A stretch of DNA of 64,000 nt from Mesaphorura yosii. Lineage: Eukaryota > Arthropoda > Collembola > Poduromorpha > Tullbergiidae. This document shows, in pieces, positions 12,901-27,900 of this stretch; the stretch's first letter is position 1; every line of letters starts with the position of its first letter. The notes below the pieces were generated by a model that searched no databases, was not told the origin of the DNA, and saw only the letters and a list, made by a program, of their open reading frames with translations. The stretch covers positions 186,001-250,000 of the forward strand of contig WIXG01000010.1 in NCBI GenBank assembly GCA_009869945.1, written 5' to 3'. A program made the translations under genes and the position numbers.

Positions 12901-15900
12901 AAAATCAAGCCTCGATGGCCTCCATTGCGTAAGACACAGGCATGGGCGTAGAGTAGCAGCGAAGTGGGCAGTGAACAGCGAACAAGCGAAAAACTCACAT
13001 GACTTACGAGCAGCAGAAAATCCGGGAGTAATTTATTATTTAACCTTTACTTCGTTAATAAGTTGTGAGATCTTAAGTTTGGAGTCAAAACTTCGTAACA
13101 CAAAACGTTTGCGCAAACCATTCACTGTTCGTTGGAGAAAGTTTAATTGTAATGGCAAAATTATTGAGCCCACGCACATTTTGCTCGTTTGGCTTTAATT
13201 TATTATTTTGCTACATTTGTCAGATGTAATCAGGAAAAGTATCTAAATCTTAATCTTTTGTTGTGAAAGATTACAGGAAAGATTTCAGAGACACGTGACA
13301 ACAATTCAACAACACTGTTTTTCATTAACAAATCGATTTTAGTAATGCATGCTTTCTCGTGTCTAATCAATACCGAAGAATTGTGTTCTGCTTTGTTGTG
13401 TACTCACGTGAATTGGCTTTGACTTCTTTCATCACGCAAACGAGCTGCGATGGCGAAATGATTCATGGTTCAATGTTCACGTCCACGTTAATGCATCAAG
13501 AGCTTGTCTCAGAGCATTATCTCTTTGGACGACTGGAATTACACACAACATTGCATTATTATATTGGTTGATTGAATTTCGCGTTTCTTATTTGTTATTG
13601 ACTGCGCCGTGCCGCTGCTGCGTTATTATTATCCACGTATCCAGGGAACAGAAACAACGCGTTTCGCGAGCGCAAATTCGCACGAACTCAAGTGCTGCTC
13701 CGAGTCGTCGAGCATTACTTTGGGTAATGAAAAAACTACTTTCCCATTACTTCGGTACTGTGCTGGTAGTTTAGGATGTTATTTTTCTGTCGTTGTTCTC
13801 AGTACGGCGTGGCATGGGCTGGATTACAATCACATACGGAGAAGATTAAGGGTGAAGTTTATCCTTTTCTTTCAAAGACTTTCTATTCTGATTCCGAGTA
13901 CTAACTGACACCGCATCTCACCGCCAGCGCTAGCACGGGCACTGGTTTCCATGCTCCACTTGATCAGGCCGACAGGAAAAGGACGACAGGTGTTGTGTTC
14001 AAGTGTAGGCAGGGACAGAAGTTTGAAGTACAGGACAACAGGCATGAAACATTGACAATACCGAGAAAATTGAGGAATGGAGAATAATCTTAAGTGGGCT
14101 TGATTCCAGTGAAAAGCTGAGAACGAGAACTTCGTTGCCTACTGCAGTGGCCGGTGTCAGGCATGGCACGTTGGCTTTTAATATCAAGGAAATTAATCTA
14201 TGAATACCCACCGGCGAATCGGAACTTTAAGAGGATGTGTAAGATATGATGAAAAATGTTGCACTTTTCAATTGGCGTCAGAAAAATCAGAATTTTGCTG
14301 AAATCGAAATCTGACTTCTTGGCACTTGCAAGTTATTATCAAAGTTCACTGATTTGGAAATCATGAATCTGTTTGCGTTGTAGGCAGGCAACGATGCAAT
14401 GACGATAATTTATGATATCATTAAGTGAGCAAGCCTAAGAGCTAACTTATTTTGACAACTTTTTAGACTGTAATTCATAACTCACAGTAATATTCAAAGC
14501 GAAAGAAATCATCAAAGTGTAAATGTCAATGCTAAAAATGAGAGTGTCCCATCGTCAAAAAATCGTCCGCGTTGCGTATTGCCTGTGAACCTATACGTTA
14601 ACGAAAGAAATGTGATATTTTTAGTATGCACACAAAAAGAATTAAAGATCCGAGCCGAAAGGTGTGCTCGTGTGGGCTGGACTTTGCTTTGTAAGAATTC
14701 TTTTTATAGAATAGTCGGGAAGTAATGCCTACGATTTCAGAATTCACACTTGTTGCACTTTGGACATTCACAATCATGACACGGCTCAAACTCAGGTAGC
14801 ATGCAATTACAATAGTTGGTGACTGCGGCCGTGATTTACTCAATGTATGGGCAAACGAAATGGACGTGGCACACGGCGCACGCAATCACAAATCACGCAA
14901 CCTGACCTCAGAAGTCCGAGACCATGTTAATCAACTGGACTTTCATTTAACTTTGGTTCGTCGGCACCGGGAACGAGAGCATGAACTTGTTGCTTGTGGC
15001 TTGTCATTGTCAAGGTCTAAATTGATTGCTAGTTGCTGACGAAAGAAAGTCTTCTATGCGACGTGCACCAGATTTGGCTTTTTTCGCATTTCGAATCGAC
15101 CAACAACAAACGCAAGATACGTAAAAGCTTCGTATTGTCGGTAGTTGTACGTCAGGAGAAATTGATTCTTCCGTCTCTCTTGTAAAAGTATTATCGCGTT
15201 TGTCTAATATCGGAAATGGAAGTGTCGGCTTTTATTAGCCGGAAAGTATTTTACGACAAAGGTTGAGTGGGCCGTAAAAAGCATAATGGAGCAAGTTTCT
15301 CCGCGTTACTTGAGAGGCCTGGCGGTGCAGAGGCTGTTTCAACAGACGCTCGTGTGAAATGATTTACGAGAACTCGCAAAAGGTGCACAGTACAGCACAC
15401 TCTTCTCGAATAATGCAAACGCAAAAATACGTGTAAAAATCTTGCCTCTTGGCTTTGCAGTGCGGTATGGCAACGAAAATGTACTCATAAGTCATAAAAT
15501 GTTGGTACTCATTACTTTCGACTTCGGGGCATCTTCTGGCGATACGGTGTCTGTTCCATAGGCACTACTGATCTTGTGTTCTATCTTCTATTATTATTGC
15601 CTCCCATTTCATGTTGCTGTTGCTTTCCTGTCACTTGGAGAGTGTATAAAATAATATTTATGAAATCTTCTTTCGGGCCGGACCCAGTCTTGCCGTGGCC
15701 GTGTGATGATGATCCACAATCCAGATCCAAGCACAGCACTGCAAAAACACGAAACATGGCACCGCTACTGACTTTTCCTGGCCTCTCGCAGCTAATAATG
15801 TGGCCATCATACTCATAATAATCATATATGTGGTCATAAATCCAGGCTCAGGCCTGGTTGCCCTGGAAGTTGGAAGCCGAAGCCGCGCTTTATCTATTAT

Positions 15901-18900
15901 GCAAGACAAGACGGCAAGATGTTGCAATACATATTATTATTATTATTTACGATCTTCGGCTTCTGTTATGCAGAATTTGCAAGCAAGGCGAACGAGCAGA
16001 TAATGTGCGGTGCGACAAGATAAAAAATAATAAACAGATGTTCATTTCGCCATTGTTATTGTACCTTAACTCTGATCGAGCATCGGATACTCATTACTCA
16101 GGGTTCATTACTCAGATAACTCAGATTTAATTCAGGGTTGCTCATTGCAGATGAAGATCGCTGGGAAATTGCTCATAAATCCACCTTGCACTAACCACGA
16201 CTGTAGCCGTAACCTAATAAGGACCACGTTTTATGCAATTTGATCTCGTCCCTGCTACTGTTACTTTCTTGTGTGGTGCAGTAGTGCAATGAAGCTGACA
16301 AAGAATAGTTATAATTAACGTTCTCGTTGCCGTTGGCGAGTCTGGCTCATTTATAACAGTCACGCGATAATGGGTTGTTGGCTGGTAGCCCTCGTGGCTT
16401 GGCCTGAATATAGAATTGGAAGTCTTGTACACGTACACTGCCTCGCATGCATATTGGAATTGATGTGTTTTTAATTAATGAATCCTTTGTTTGTTTTACG
16501 TTTTAAGATTAAGCGATGAAACCCATGCCTAAAAGAATCCACCGACAGAGTTGTGTGGCACGCCAGCCACGTCAGACGGGCATGAATAATGTACGCTCTC
16601 GAAACCAAAACGAACGCGACATAAATTCTAAAACTCTGCACTGCACTGCACACCACTGCGCTGTACAAAGTTTTCAAGAATCGAGTTTTCTTCCATTATT
16701 AGTCTATTTTGACAAGCACGTGAACTTTTCGCTTCATTTTCAAATGTTAATGACTTGTTTCTCCGCTTACATTGCGCGGATCAAATTAACTACGCCATCG
16801 CTGCTGTCGCGTACGTTCATGCTTCATTATAGGAAAATAATGAAGACAACGAGTCGATACGATGGGTTGTGTGATGTGTGTGAGGAGGAATCTATTTCCA
16901 AAGATTGAAAGATTGTTGTACGTTTCCGCGTGCTTGCCGTGATCCGGATTCTGGGTGCTTGGCTTCATCTCGTTCGTTTCTGTGCACAATTTCGGCTCTG
17001 TTCACCGTCCCGACTGATAGACAATAGCCAAAGAGAAGCATTATCGTCAGATTCTCCTTCTTTCATCTTGAGAATGTGCTCGAAGCCTTTCTAGCAGAAC
17101 TTTCTTCCGAGGCAGAAATCTCCTCATCACTTCGTGTTCAAATCTCAATTCATTTCGACATTGTGTCACTTTCGGAAGCATTTCGCTTGCATTTGGTTCG
17201 GGTTCGCATTAGATAAGCTCGACTGCAAAAATTAACGAGTCTCCAAAAACAATACGTGTCAGCAGAGATGTAATGGGAGTAGGACGCTAACTCTAATGCA
17301 CTGCATTAGTGAAACAGAGTAAAGTAAAATGAAGTTGATTCCGTTGAGCTTCTTCCCTGAATTTTTAGCCTGGCACGAAGTCTTCCGTTCCAACTTCCAA
17401 CTTAATGAAGAACTAGACGGTTATATGAGGTTATAGTGTCTGACTTAGCTATTATTATGAGCCGAGCAAAGAATAATGTTAGTCTGCAAACATTGTTCGC
17501 TTGCACCGCACCGCCCTGCGAAGAACAAGACAAGAAGATTTCTAAAAATAAATAACAAGTCATCTCCGAAATGCATTATAAGCTTAAGCACGTGATCAGG
17601 GCGCACAGACAAACGGGCAAGCAGCAGCAGCAGCAGACAGACAGGGACACAGAGGCATAATAATAGAAATCAATGCAGTTTGCGAGTCAAGTCAGTCGCT
17701 GGGCTTGGGTTTGTACCAAATTAAAGAGGATTTCAAAGCGATTCAGATCCAGAAAGATTCAGAATCGGTATAGTTCAGATTCGAATCTGCTTCAGAGCCG
17801 GCTAAGAGTCTTTGTCAATGAATTTGACCCTGACAGCAATAACCTCACAATTGGCAGAATTGGCAGTTGCATGAAGCTGATGAAGCAATGTCCATGCCAT
17901 GCTTAACACTTTGGAGAGTACAGAGATTTTGTTCCTACATATTTGCATAATACAAAGTGCAACGTGAACGACAAGAATCTTATGAATTGAAAGGACGAAC
18001 CCCTGCAGGCCATTCTCGTGTCGTGTTAATAAGCATACAACTAAATGGTTGACGTTGAGCGCTATTTTTGTGAATACGCCCAGCCAAGCCAAGCCAGAAA
18101 CGTAACACGCACGTACTCGCACTCAGCTGAGTTCACAGCTGCGTGTATTGCGGATTAAAAAGATGAAAGTTTAAGATTGACAACAAATTAACCTTTATTC
18201 TCATTCTTTAAAACTGATACTCAATCACTGTTCTGCCTGCGCGTGCGTGTAAATAAAATGTGTTGCGCATGCAAGCTGCAAAGTGGTACAAGTCATAACT
18301 GATTCATGACCGCGTTCGCATTCGGCATGAATGATCGTAAAACACTTACCAACTCACGTACTCATGCCTTCTTGTATTTGTTTCTTTGTGTATGTAGGTT
18401 GAGGAGTCATCGATGGTCTGCCCTCTCACCAATAAAAGGAAGTCTGCTCCTGAAGATCCGGAAAACGTTGTTAGCAGAGAGATCAAAAAGGTTAGTCGGC
18501 AATATTATGTCATATGTGAACATTCTCACTAAATACTATTGCCTGGCCTAAATGCCGCAGAGCCTCGTAGCTCGTATCCTGTTGGTCTTAAGGCCTAAAG
18601 CTGTCAAAATTCGTACTTACTTTCGTTCTTGTGCGCGAAGATGCAAGACGACTGACTTCCTGTGTTAAGCACAAGTACTGGCTTTACTAATTATGAGCCT
18701 GAGCCATTTATGTCCCTAATGACCATATCAGCAGTTAAACAGCGTTCGGCACTGCATTTTCATTTCCCCTGTTCTTAAATTGTCAGTGTCAATATTTTAC
18801 CATTTTACGTGCCAGTACATATTTAAACGAGGAGTAGCACGTAGGCGTGAGTTTCACATTCGTACGTTGACGGCGAGAGAAAATATAAATAAAATGACAG

Positions 18901-21900
18901 GATCACTTCAACAGGGATTTGCATTCATGACAGCCGAACTACTCGAACTCTTCTATTTCAAGCCATCCTAGTTTGAGAATGAAACACAGAAACTATGATT
19001 TGCCAGTCTGCATTTGACAGGTCGCATGCGAAATTAAAAAAACGGGCAGAGGAAAGGTTGCTGGTGGCTACATCGGAAATTGATTTCGGAGCAGGAACTC
19101 AGCCATGCCATTGTGTGGGTTCCTCCGGGCAGAGATTTCTTTATACTCTGGATCTGAATATATATAACTTTAAATGTTATTTACCTCTCCTGAGCTGTCC
19201 GTGTTCTGTCTGTTCCCAGTATTTTATTCGCTACACTGTGTGCGATTGGCTCAAACCACGGATATGGTATCCTGGCAATTCCTCGCCAATCTCTGTTGAT
19301 CTTTTTGGTCTTCTTGTTGTAGCCGTCTTTGAGTCTGATGAACAAAGTACTGTCTCGGGGCTAAACGGTTCAAAAATTCGTGGATGCGTTATTAAATTTA
19401 CAAAAATATGAGATGAATCTCGGAAATGGAGAGAATAAGGCCGGCCGGGCAAATGCATTCTGAGCGAAATGAGAGTGGAACATTTCTTTGTTGGGTTGCA
19501 AAAACAAAGAGCTTTAGCCGGAGGGGAAGAAACGAGAAGAACTGCTCAACTTTAAAGAAAGGAAACATCTTTAAAGTTAATGGTGATTTGTATTTGAGGG
19601 AAATTCAGGCTTTATTTTCTGGGTTTTCGTCGTTCAATAGCCAAATGGCTTGAAAGCAGAATTTTGCGGATGTTGAGTTAAAAAATTTCAGCACAGGTAA
19701 ATTTTCCAACAAATTGAATAATGATTCAATAACGCAATCGTGTTATTTGCAACTCCTAATTTACCACATGAAATGCCACAAATCACAAAAGAATCGGGTT
19801 AATGGCTCCACAATGGATTGAATGCAGGTAAAGTACTGGCAAGGGCTGTGGCTGTAGAGAAGAAATGCACGCCACGACAGTACAATGTCATATCATACAA
19901 TTTATTGTATTATGATCCTGTAATTAAATGAACAGAATGCAAGGTTTAATGTCAATTCTATTTTTATACGGTACACAATTAAAACTGGTCTGCTTATTGC
20001 CTATTACGTCTACATACCGTACCGTGCCTTCAGTTCCTTCAGTTCACTTTCTTGTGATCTGGTTTCAGAGAATCAGAATGGGAACGCCGAATGCAACAAA
20101 AGGAAATGCCTAATCGTTACATTTAGGAGTAATTGCAATTCCTTTGTGTGTCTTTTGCGAGCACTGCCACGACGAGTGTTATTTATGCCATGCAGAGCCA
20201 TTCTGATTCTGTCTCTGGTATTCTCTCTCCATTCTATCTTTGTCTTTGTCAAGAGTAACGATAAAGTAGCTGCATAAAGGAGATGTAAGTCGAAAGATTG
20301 ATAGATACGGCTAATTTAATCTTTTCTTGTTCTTGCAACATTATCTTTCATGTCTTTCTCATGTCTTCTCATGTCTTTACTTAAATGAGTATGAGGTTAC
20401 GAGGTTTATTAAGACTACGGCTGTGGCTGTAATTATGGCTTGGCTGCTGTATAGAACAGTTTTCTTTGCAGAGTATTAAATACAATTTTATTGTATGCTA
20501 ACGCTAAGTGCAAGGAAGCATGGATCAGCAGCAACAGCAGAGGCCGGCATTTGCATAGCTTCAGCTATTTTAAGCATTTCCATTCTTTTCTTGTGCCTAT
20601 TCTTATCTGCATGCGATTATCTTAAGACCCGTCCCCGGACGTAGAATAATTACGAGACAGAATTCCTGTTTGAAGATCGAAGTTCCTATAAATAACGGAG
20701 AAGGAATGCCCGTGCCTTTGAAATGCAAAGTTTCTCGCTGTGAAACAATCGAAACACTTCATTTACAGATACGGTTCATGTTTATGGCAATGGCACGACA
20801 AGTCAAAGACAAGAAAGGCTTCATGGCCGAAACGCAGGATGTATCGGAATGCGAGCGTGTCTTCACAATTATTATTTTTATTACGTTTGACACTTTGGTC
20901 GCACTCTGCAGAATGAAAAGAGGCTTTATGGTATTAGTCTTTTCTGCGCTGCGCCGCGCCGGGTTCCCCTTGCGATTTGCGACTGAACAATAACATTAAA
21001 AAGGCATGAGTCCGCGTTGTCGTTTGTCCTAATTGCAGCCACGCTGTTTCCCATTGTATTATTGAATTGAATACACTGACTCTGAATACTCCGCCCAGTA
21101 AATAAGTGTCAGTGTCAATCCGTCTGCCCGAATTACGAAACTGAAACTGAATATCGCCATCGCCAGTGCCTTTCGCTTTTGAGTTCGACGTTCGCCGTTC
21201 GTTCAATGTTCAAGTAATTCGATAGAAATTGAGACAAGGCAAAGCAGTTGCGAGTAACATGGAATTATGTTTCATTATTTTTCCCTTTTATTTATTCAAA
21301 AGCACGCCTCCTCTCATTTTTCAACAGCTCAATCGGATAGCACGAGACAAGAACTGCAAGCAGAAAGGCACGTATTAATATTTATAATTATGGCACAAAG
21401 GACGAGACACAAATGCGAAAAATATGAAGCAATTTAGCAGAAGAATGAAGTAGCAAATCGCAAACTGGAGTATAAAGAAACCAAGTTGCCAAGAAATATT
21501 TCAGGCTGGGTTTCTATTGAATATTTACAATATCGATCAAGATCTTCTTCTGAGTGACTTTGACTCGTCTTTTGTGCTTGCATTATGTTTATGGCATCGC
21601 GTCCGTCTTTCATTTTGTCTAATGAGCCCATTCTCTGAACGAACGAACGCGAGTGCTTGTATTTTGGACTCTGGACTGAGCAGCCAATAAATTACAGCAA
21701 ATAAATAATGCAATGCAATGTTTTGTATCACATCGACTTTGGCTCGATCCATTCCTTGCCTTCTCCGAAATCCTTGAATACATTAACTGCGTTGATGTAA
21801 AGAACCACACAAGGCAAAACAATGGCACAAAATTTTGGGAACCCGAATAAACTGATCGCGATCGCATCCAATAATACTGTAGAAAATGTAAACAGCGAAT

Positions 21901-24900
21901 CTGCGCGCTCGCTTAAATCTCAACTAATGGCTTTTACCTTCGGTCAGTCGGTGTACCCGGCTATCGACTTTATGGGAACGGCAAATCGCAAATTTAACCC
22001 GTCGTTCGGTAGAGCGGTTTGCCCAATCTATTCCGAAACGAGACCTTTATCTTTAGTACTAGTGAAGTTTACATCAGTGCTAGCCTCTGCTGCACCATTA
22101 TAAGGGAAAGGAAGGCGAAACCCGAAAAAGACAGAAGAATAAATTGGTTTCACATTGCCTGAGACTTGCGCCCATGTACTCGCTGTGCTGACTATGACAT
22201 TGGTTCATTGCTTATTGCGTCTAGCGACTTGTACCTCGGCTGAGCGCGAACTGGAAGTTTACTGCAACTCAATAATGTAATGTATTCCCAGATACTTTCC
22301 AATTGAAAAATATTGAAGGTTACGTCCTGGCAGGTCGTAAGGGACAATTTTTCTCGTACAAGCAGCAGAAGCAAAAGTTGTACACGATTTTGTATTAACT
22401 CAATCAATGGAAAAACGAAGGCGATTCGAGGTTCGAGTAATAACAACCCAAAGTTAATATCATTGGAAAAAGAAGAAAAGTTGAGATTTCATATTTTCTT
22501 CCGCCTGTTGTTATTGCACGGTAACTTTCCCTTGCAGTACGCCACGTGTAGTTTAGCTTTGGCTCCAAATCCAATTATAGAAGCGGAGGTAGACACGATT
22601 AATCTTCCGCGTTCCTTTTCCAGTTTATTTCAATGTGTGTAGCGTTGGTGTAATTTGATGGCCAGCCTGCTCACTGCAAGTCTTTCTCATATCATATAGG
22701 AAATCACTGCAGCAGAAATTTACGTGTATTAATGTTAATGATGTTGACAATGACTTTGGAACATTACTTGCAGCCTGTGCTGGTGCTCCGGTGCTCATTT
22801 CAAGGCGGGCGCAAGAGAAATTCGAATTCGAGCTTCAAGAAGTTAAGATGTAAAGTTATGAGCAACTGTACACGAAGGACACAGGGGCTGCAAGAAATTT
22901 GTTCAGGATTTTAATGCGGAGCTCAAGCAACGATTGGCAGGCAGGAAAGTCGATGGCGAAAATGTGACCATGAGTCACGAGTCGCGACATTTCCTTGTCG
23001 CACCAGGCGTGGAGCAGGCATCTGATGGACTGAAATTCATGTCCACGGCTTGCCATTAACGGGTGCGAATTTATTTACATTAACGTTTAATAAAAGCAAT
23101 CTTTCTAATAGCAGCTGAGCGAGCATCGTGCCACGACGTGAGAGCTTGTGAAAGTCTGAATTGTGAATACATGGCCATAAATAAATTCACTGCGGAAAGT
23201 TTGACACCGACACCAGTCAGGCCACCAGGCCGAGACAAGTGTTTATTATGCGTGATAGCATTATTCGATTTGACTTGACAGCCAAATGCGCCAAATGCTC
23301 GGGCTCGCTATCGCTTTCAGGTCATGATCAACTAAGCTGAGCATCCAAATGGCTCGGCGCAAAATGACGATGCGATATTTATATTTCATGAATTATAGCA
23401 TGCATGTCACGATTCCGGACAATTGATCACGCTCCCACTGCACACTTTCTTGGAACATGAGAACAGGCGATCCACGAACCACGACGCTCAGGGCCATGTG
23501 GCAATTTCATTAATGTGTAATGTCAAACCAGCAATTTTCAATTCAATCGATACAGCCCGCCTTACAAAATACTAATACGTACCCGATGTGTAAATGATTT
23601 TGATTGCTGTTCAAACTTGGTTTGGTCTTCGGTTTACCAAAGATCAATAAATTGCTTCACTGGAAAATCGCGAGCTGTGTGAATTAGAGTTCGAGGAAAA
23701 TTTTGATTTCGGTCGTGATAACTGATAATGGAGTAGGGAAGCAATTCGATACATCAGTGTTAGAAGACGCCTTTGCTATCCTTCCTTCTAGAAAATCTTG
23801 TTCTCGGGATAACTTCATTCTTGGTGCAAATCCATTCATTTGCATTTCAATAAAGAGTTCGAATAACTAAAGCTTGCATTGTATTGCGTATTGTACACGA
23901 CACTTCCTGCACTCGAATAGTATTTTGAGAAAGAGATCTGTGTAATGCGCCCGTGCATGACCGAATGAATGAAAAGGCTCCTGGTTCGAGATGAAGATGA
24001 AGGGAGGACCAGAGTGTCTGTCTGCCTGCATGATCGAATTTCAATGAGATTATTTCTTCATTTTGCGCAATATTCCAAAATGCAAGCATGACAAACATTC
24101 AAATGTATCGCTTTCGTGATTCGGAGCGAATTCCGAATAATATGAAATGAAATTGATACTGGCGCGGCACAACACAATTGAAAATTTGTTTTTGGCTTCA
24201 TGATGCCATTTATTTTTAATTTGAGATGAAGTTCCACGAACCTTGGCTGTAATTTGTTTCTTTGGTTGAATATTTGAATAGGCGGGTGAAAGACTGTAAA
24301 ATGCATGCCGTACAATAATAATGAACCTGCTTGGCTTGTCAAAATGTGAGGAGTTGGAGATTTGTTTTTCTACGCTACTCTGGAGAAAGTTCGCTCTTAA
24401 TCTCGTGCAAATCGAAGAAGATGATTGACCGATTGACCACGGCATACGTCTGGTTTCCAGTTGGCCGTGGCAACTGCCCGCTGGTCATTTAACTTCATTT
24501 AATCAATTTCATATGAGAATTAGGCCTCTTAAAGGAGCCAGCGTCTCCTTTTACGTCGTCTCTGAGGGGAGAAATCCATTCCTTAATAACAGTAATCCTA
24601 CACCAAATGGCGCATGAGAGCTAATCAAGTGATCACTCCTAATTAGTCTCAATTGACAATGTACGATGTACGGCTTCAGCAAACTATAAACAAGCATCAG
24701 GCAAGGACGAAGGGTCAGAGATGAACGAAAGGCCAGTCCGGCTTTTGTTGCATGATACTTTGACTGGAGAGGATCCAGTTGCTTTTTGCCTTAAGAAAGA
24801 ATTTTATTTTGTTTTATTATTACGAGATCAAATACATCTCTAGGCTGTAATAAAAGCTTATAATGTTATCCTTACGACTGTGAGTACGACTACGAGCAGG

Positions 24901-27900
24901 CTTCAACATTTGTGAAGCTCATCTAGTTTCAGTTACAGTCGAACGGGCTGGTTAATGTTCCTCTTGGACCGTAGGTTCACATTCAAGGCAACACCGTACC
25001 AATTTCCAATGCAGCGCCACGCAATGACTGTCTGTATGAAAAGTAAGAGAAAGAGAAGATAAACCGTAGAAAAATACATTTGTTCTACGCGAGAGCGTAA
25101 AGGAAACGCTATGCTATGCTTTTACCTCACTTTATTACTTGGACTCTGCCATAGCCGTACATCAAAACCTGGCTGAAACTTTTTTGTGAAACTTGAGTCC
25201 ATCCATACGCTGTGCCAATGCAGTGCAGTGCGTCACAGTCATAGTCGAAGTCGTAGATAGATGATGTACATTTTCCTAAAGCACTTTCACAAACTTCACT
25301 TATAAAGCCCTCCGCCGTAAAGTAAAGGATTATTATCCCAAAGGAGCACACAGAAGAAACATGACTCGATTTTTAATCAGCGCAGCGCCCGAGTCAATGC
25401 AACGCTGCCATAAAAATACTCTCCTTACAGAAATACTGCTTCGTGAAATGCTGTGAATTTTTGAATATGGAAATCTCCAAACTGTAATCAGATTAATTCC
25501 TACGCAAAGTTAGAGCTCTGGTTCCAGCGGGTTTCTCGATGTGAGAACGAGAACCTGGAAATTTTCATTAAAGCTAAATTATTTAATGAAATGAAGTCGT
25601 TTTCATATTTTGCACATACTCGCAAGATTCGAGACACGAAATAACGATTTATTAGAGACAAGAAGCGTCCCATTTATCAGGACGGACGACTCAATTTACG
25701 TATATGAGCCAGATTTGTATTCGCGTTTGCCTGGTTTCTCGTCTCGATAGAAATTCTCCGATTTTGCTGGATCTCGACTGTAGTCCTTGACTTTCAAGTC
25801 GTACCCACGCTTGTGCTCGGTTCATTGCACTTGTCCGTTTCTAAGAAACCGAAATTAGAAGTTATTACTTATGAGCCGAGCTGCGAAAGCTTTCAACTTT
25901 TCCTAATAATAATTTATGCCCTAACTTCATAACCTTATGCTTATGCTTCCGTATGCCGTGACCAACTTCAAAAAATCTACCTCTTCATTCAAATCCCTTG
26001 CCAGTTCCTTGAAGTTCCCTACCGAAGCGAAGTTCGTGAACGAATTCATGTTCCCAGCTTCAATTTCGTTGAAGATGATGAAGGCCAAGTATGCTCGGTT
26101 GTAAATTAAGACATAATTTGCTTTGGGAATGATGATGAGGATCTTATTACAATTATTGCCGGTTCACTAAACTCCGTCATGCTGGATTAAAACGAAACAT
26201 ACGGGCATCTGGATTCTGGATTGTTAGAATGCGCAGTTGATGAAAATGAAAGCAGTCTTTATCAACGTTCAGGAAAGAACATCAAAGCGCCGAGCGCCTA
26301 ATTTATTTACGTCCTTCCGGATCCGTTCATTTGCATTAGCATTAGCATTGGCACTAAGCACAGGATTCACGAAAGAGCAAAGATTTGCTCAAAGTCCATA
26401 AAATGGACGAGGGTCTGCTTCTGTATTAAAGAAAAATTCCACTTTTTAATGGACAAAGTAAAACTTCGTACAGAAACTGTGCTCGTGCTGTGCCTTATTT
26501 ACATTTATTCATTGCCCTTTCGTTGTTAATAAATATTTAATTCCGCTCTCGAGCCCAGCAGCATTTGCATTCTATTTTTATTTACCTTTTGCCTGCTGCT
26601 CATTAAGGACTTTTAGTCCAGGGCGTTGCGTTGTTAGTATTAAAACAATCTGGAAACTTTCCTGCTTTATATAATTTATTTTCTTTGAACATTTTATCAA
26701 CTTTTGCTCAGTTCCTGTGCACGGTGCTCGTCTCCGGCCTGGCGTGGCGACTGATAAATGGGACGCAGTGGCGGAAATACGCTGTGCGCCTTCCTTCCCG
26801 AAGATACCTTGCATTCCTTGGCCTCGCCGGAGAAAGTTTCGGAGACTGAAAGAGAAAGCACCAATGACAATTCACTTACCGGCTGGGGCATTCAGTCACA
26901 GTCAGTCTCCATTAAAACTTTTGCATTTTTATTTCTATTAAAGTACATTTTGTACTGATAGGGAAAAAAAAGTCAGGTAAAGACGCACGAGCTTTTTCTC
27001 ATGAACGCACCTGACTTGACGTTAATCCGTATACGGACATTCTGTTCTGAATTTCTTTTACCGCATCCATTAGTTTTCATTTTAGGGAGACAGCTTTCTT
27101 CAGAATTTCCATTCTTCATATTACACACATGACGCATGCGGCATGCCAAAACTGAAACTACGAAATAGTAGAAAGGCTGCCGCTAAGAAACTTTTACATA
27201 AAAGATGATTGTTAAAATATGCCCCAAAAGTGATAGGCTTCTCCAGCCTTTAATTGTGTTGTAAGTCTAGCTGACCGTGAGATGAGTTTTTTGTTTCCAC
27301 ACTTTCCTGCGAGCAAATTGCACCAACTATTAACAAGGCCCATTTCAGAAAGGAAGGAAATTGCCATCGTCTGTGGTTGACTTGACCTGAAATGAATGAT
27401 GGTTCGTTCGAGGCCATTGCTGCCTGGACCAGGCAACTCTCGTTAATGTTAATAGACAATGCCCCGAGAGGGACGGGGAAAGCAAGACAGGCCAGACCAG
27501 ATCAAGTCAAGGAGAGCGCGAGCTTAAGCGCATGCCAAAATTGATGAATGCTGACAACCCTGACTTGACTACTGACTACCAAACCATCAAGCCATACAAA
27601 ACGAACGGTTCTTGCAGTGTTATGTTTTTCCGGTCTAGTTTAAATTGCGCACGCTCGCTCTTCAACTCATCACTAACAAGTACCAAGGCAATCATGCCCT
27701 GTCTTGTCTCAAGTCTCGGTGCTGAGTTGCTTCGACTCACGCTCACAGGTATTGATTAGAATTCACTTACAGGCAGTTTGTTACACTGTGCCGTATTGTA
27801 TTGTGTCAAAAGTACTCTCGACCTGGGTCTGGTGGGTAAAAATCGATGGGAAACCTTTCAGAAATTTTAAGCCCTCTTGACGTCTTGACACTTGCGGGAG

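Larger units (their letters stand above)
6960..18397 (+). other. RPUSD2 intron 1, 11.4 kb
   Basis: Bounded by GTTGGT and TATGTAG. No coding exon, tRNA or transposase frame could be supported inside. It holds a short CAG/GCA run near 17621-17636 and an ATT run near 15931-15947. Its size suggests room for regulatory elements, but none is recognisable by eye. Confidence 0.6.

Noticed and set aside
22420-22440. gaggttcgag resembles a tRNA B box
   Set aside because: No A box at the right distance and no cloverleaf arms around it.
26945-26990. gtcaggtaaaga resembles part of miR-8/miR-200
   Set aside because: The 5' seed-containing half is absent and no precursor hairpin is visible; a 12-base match is chance.
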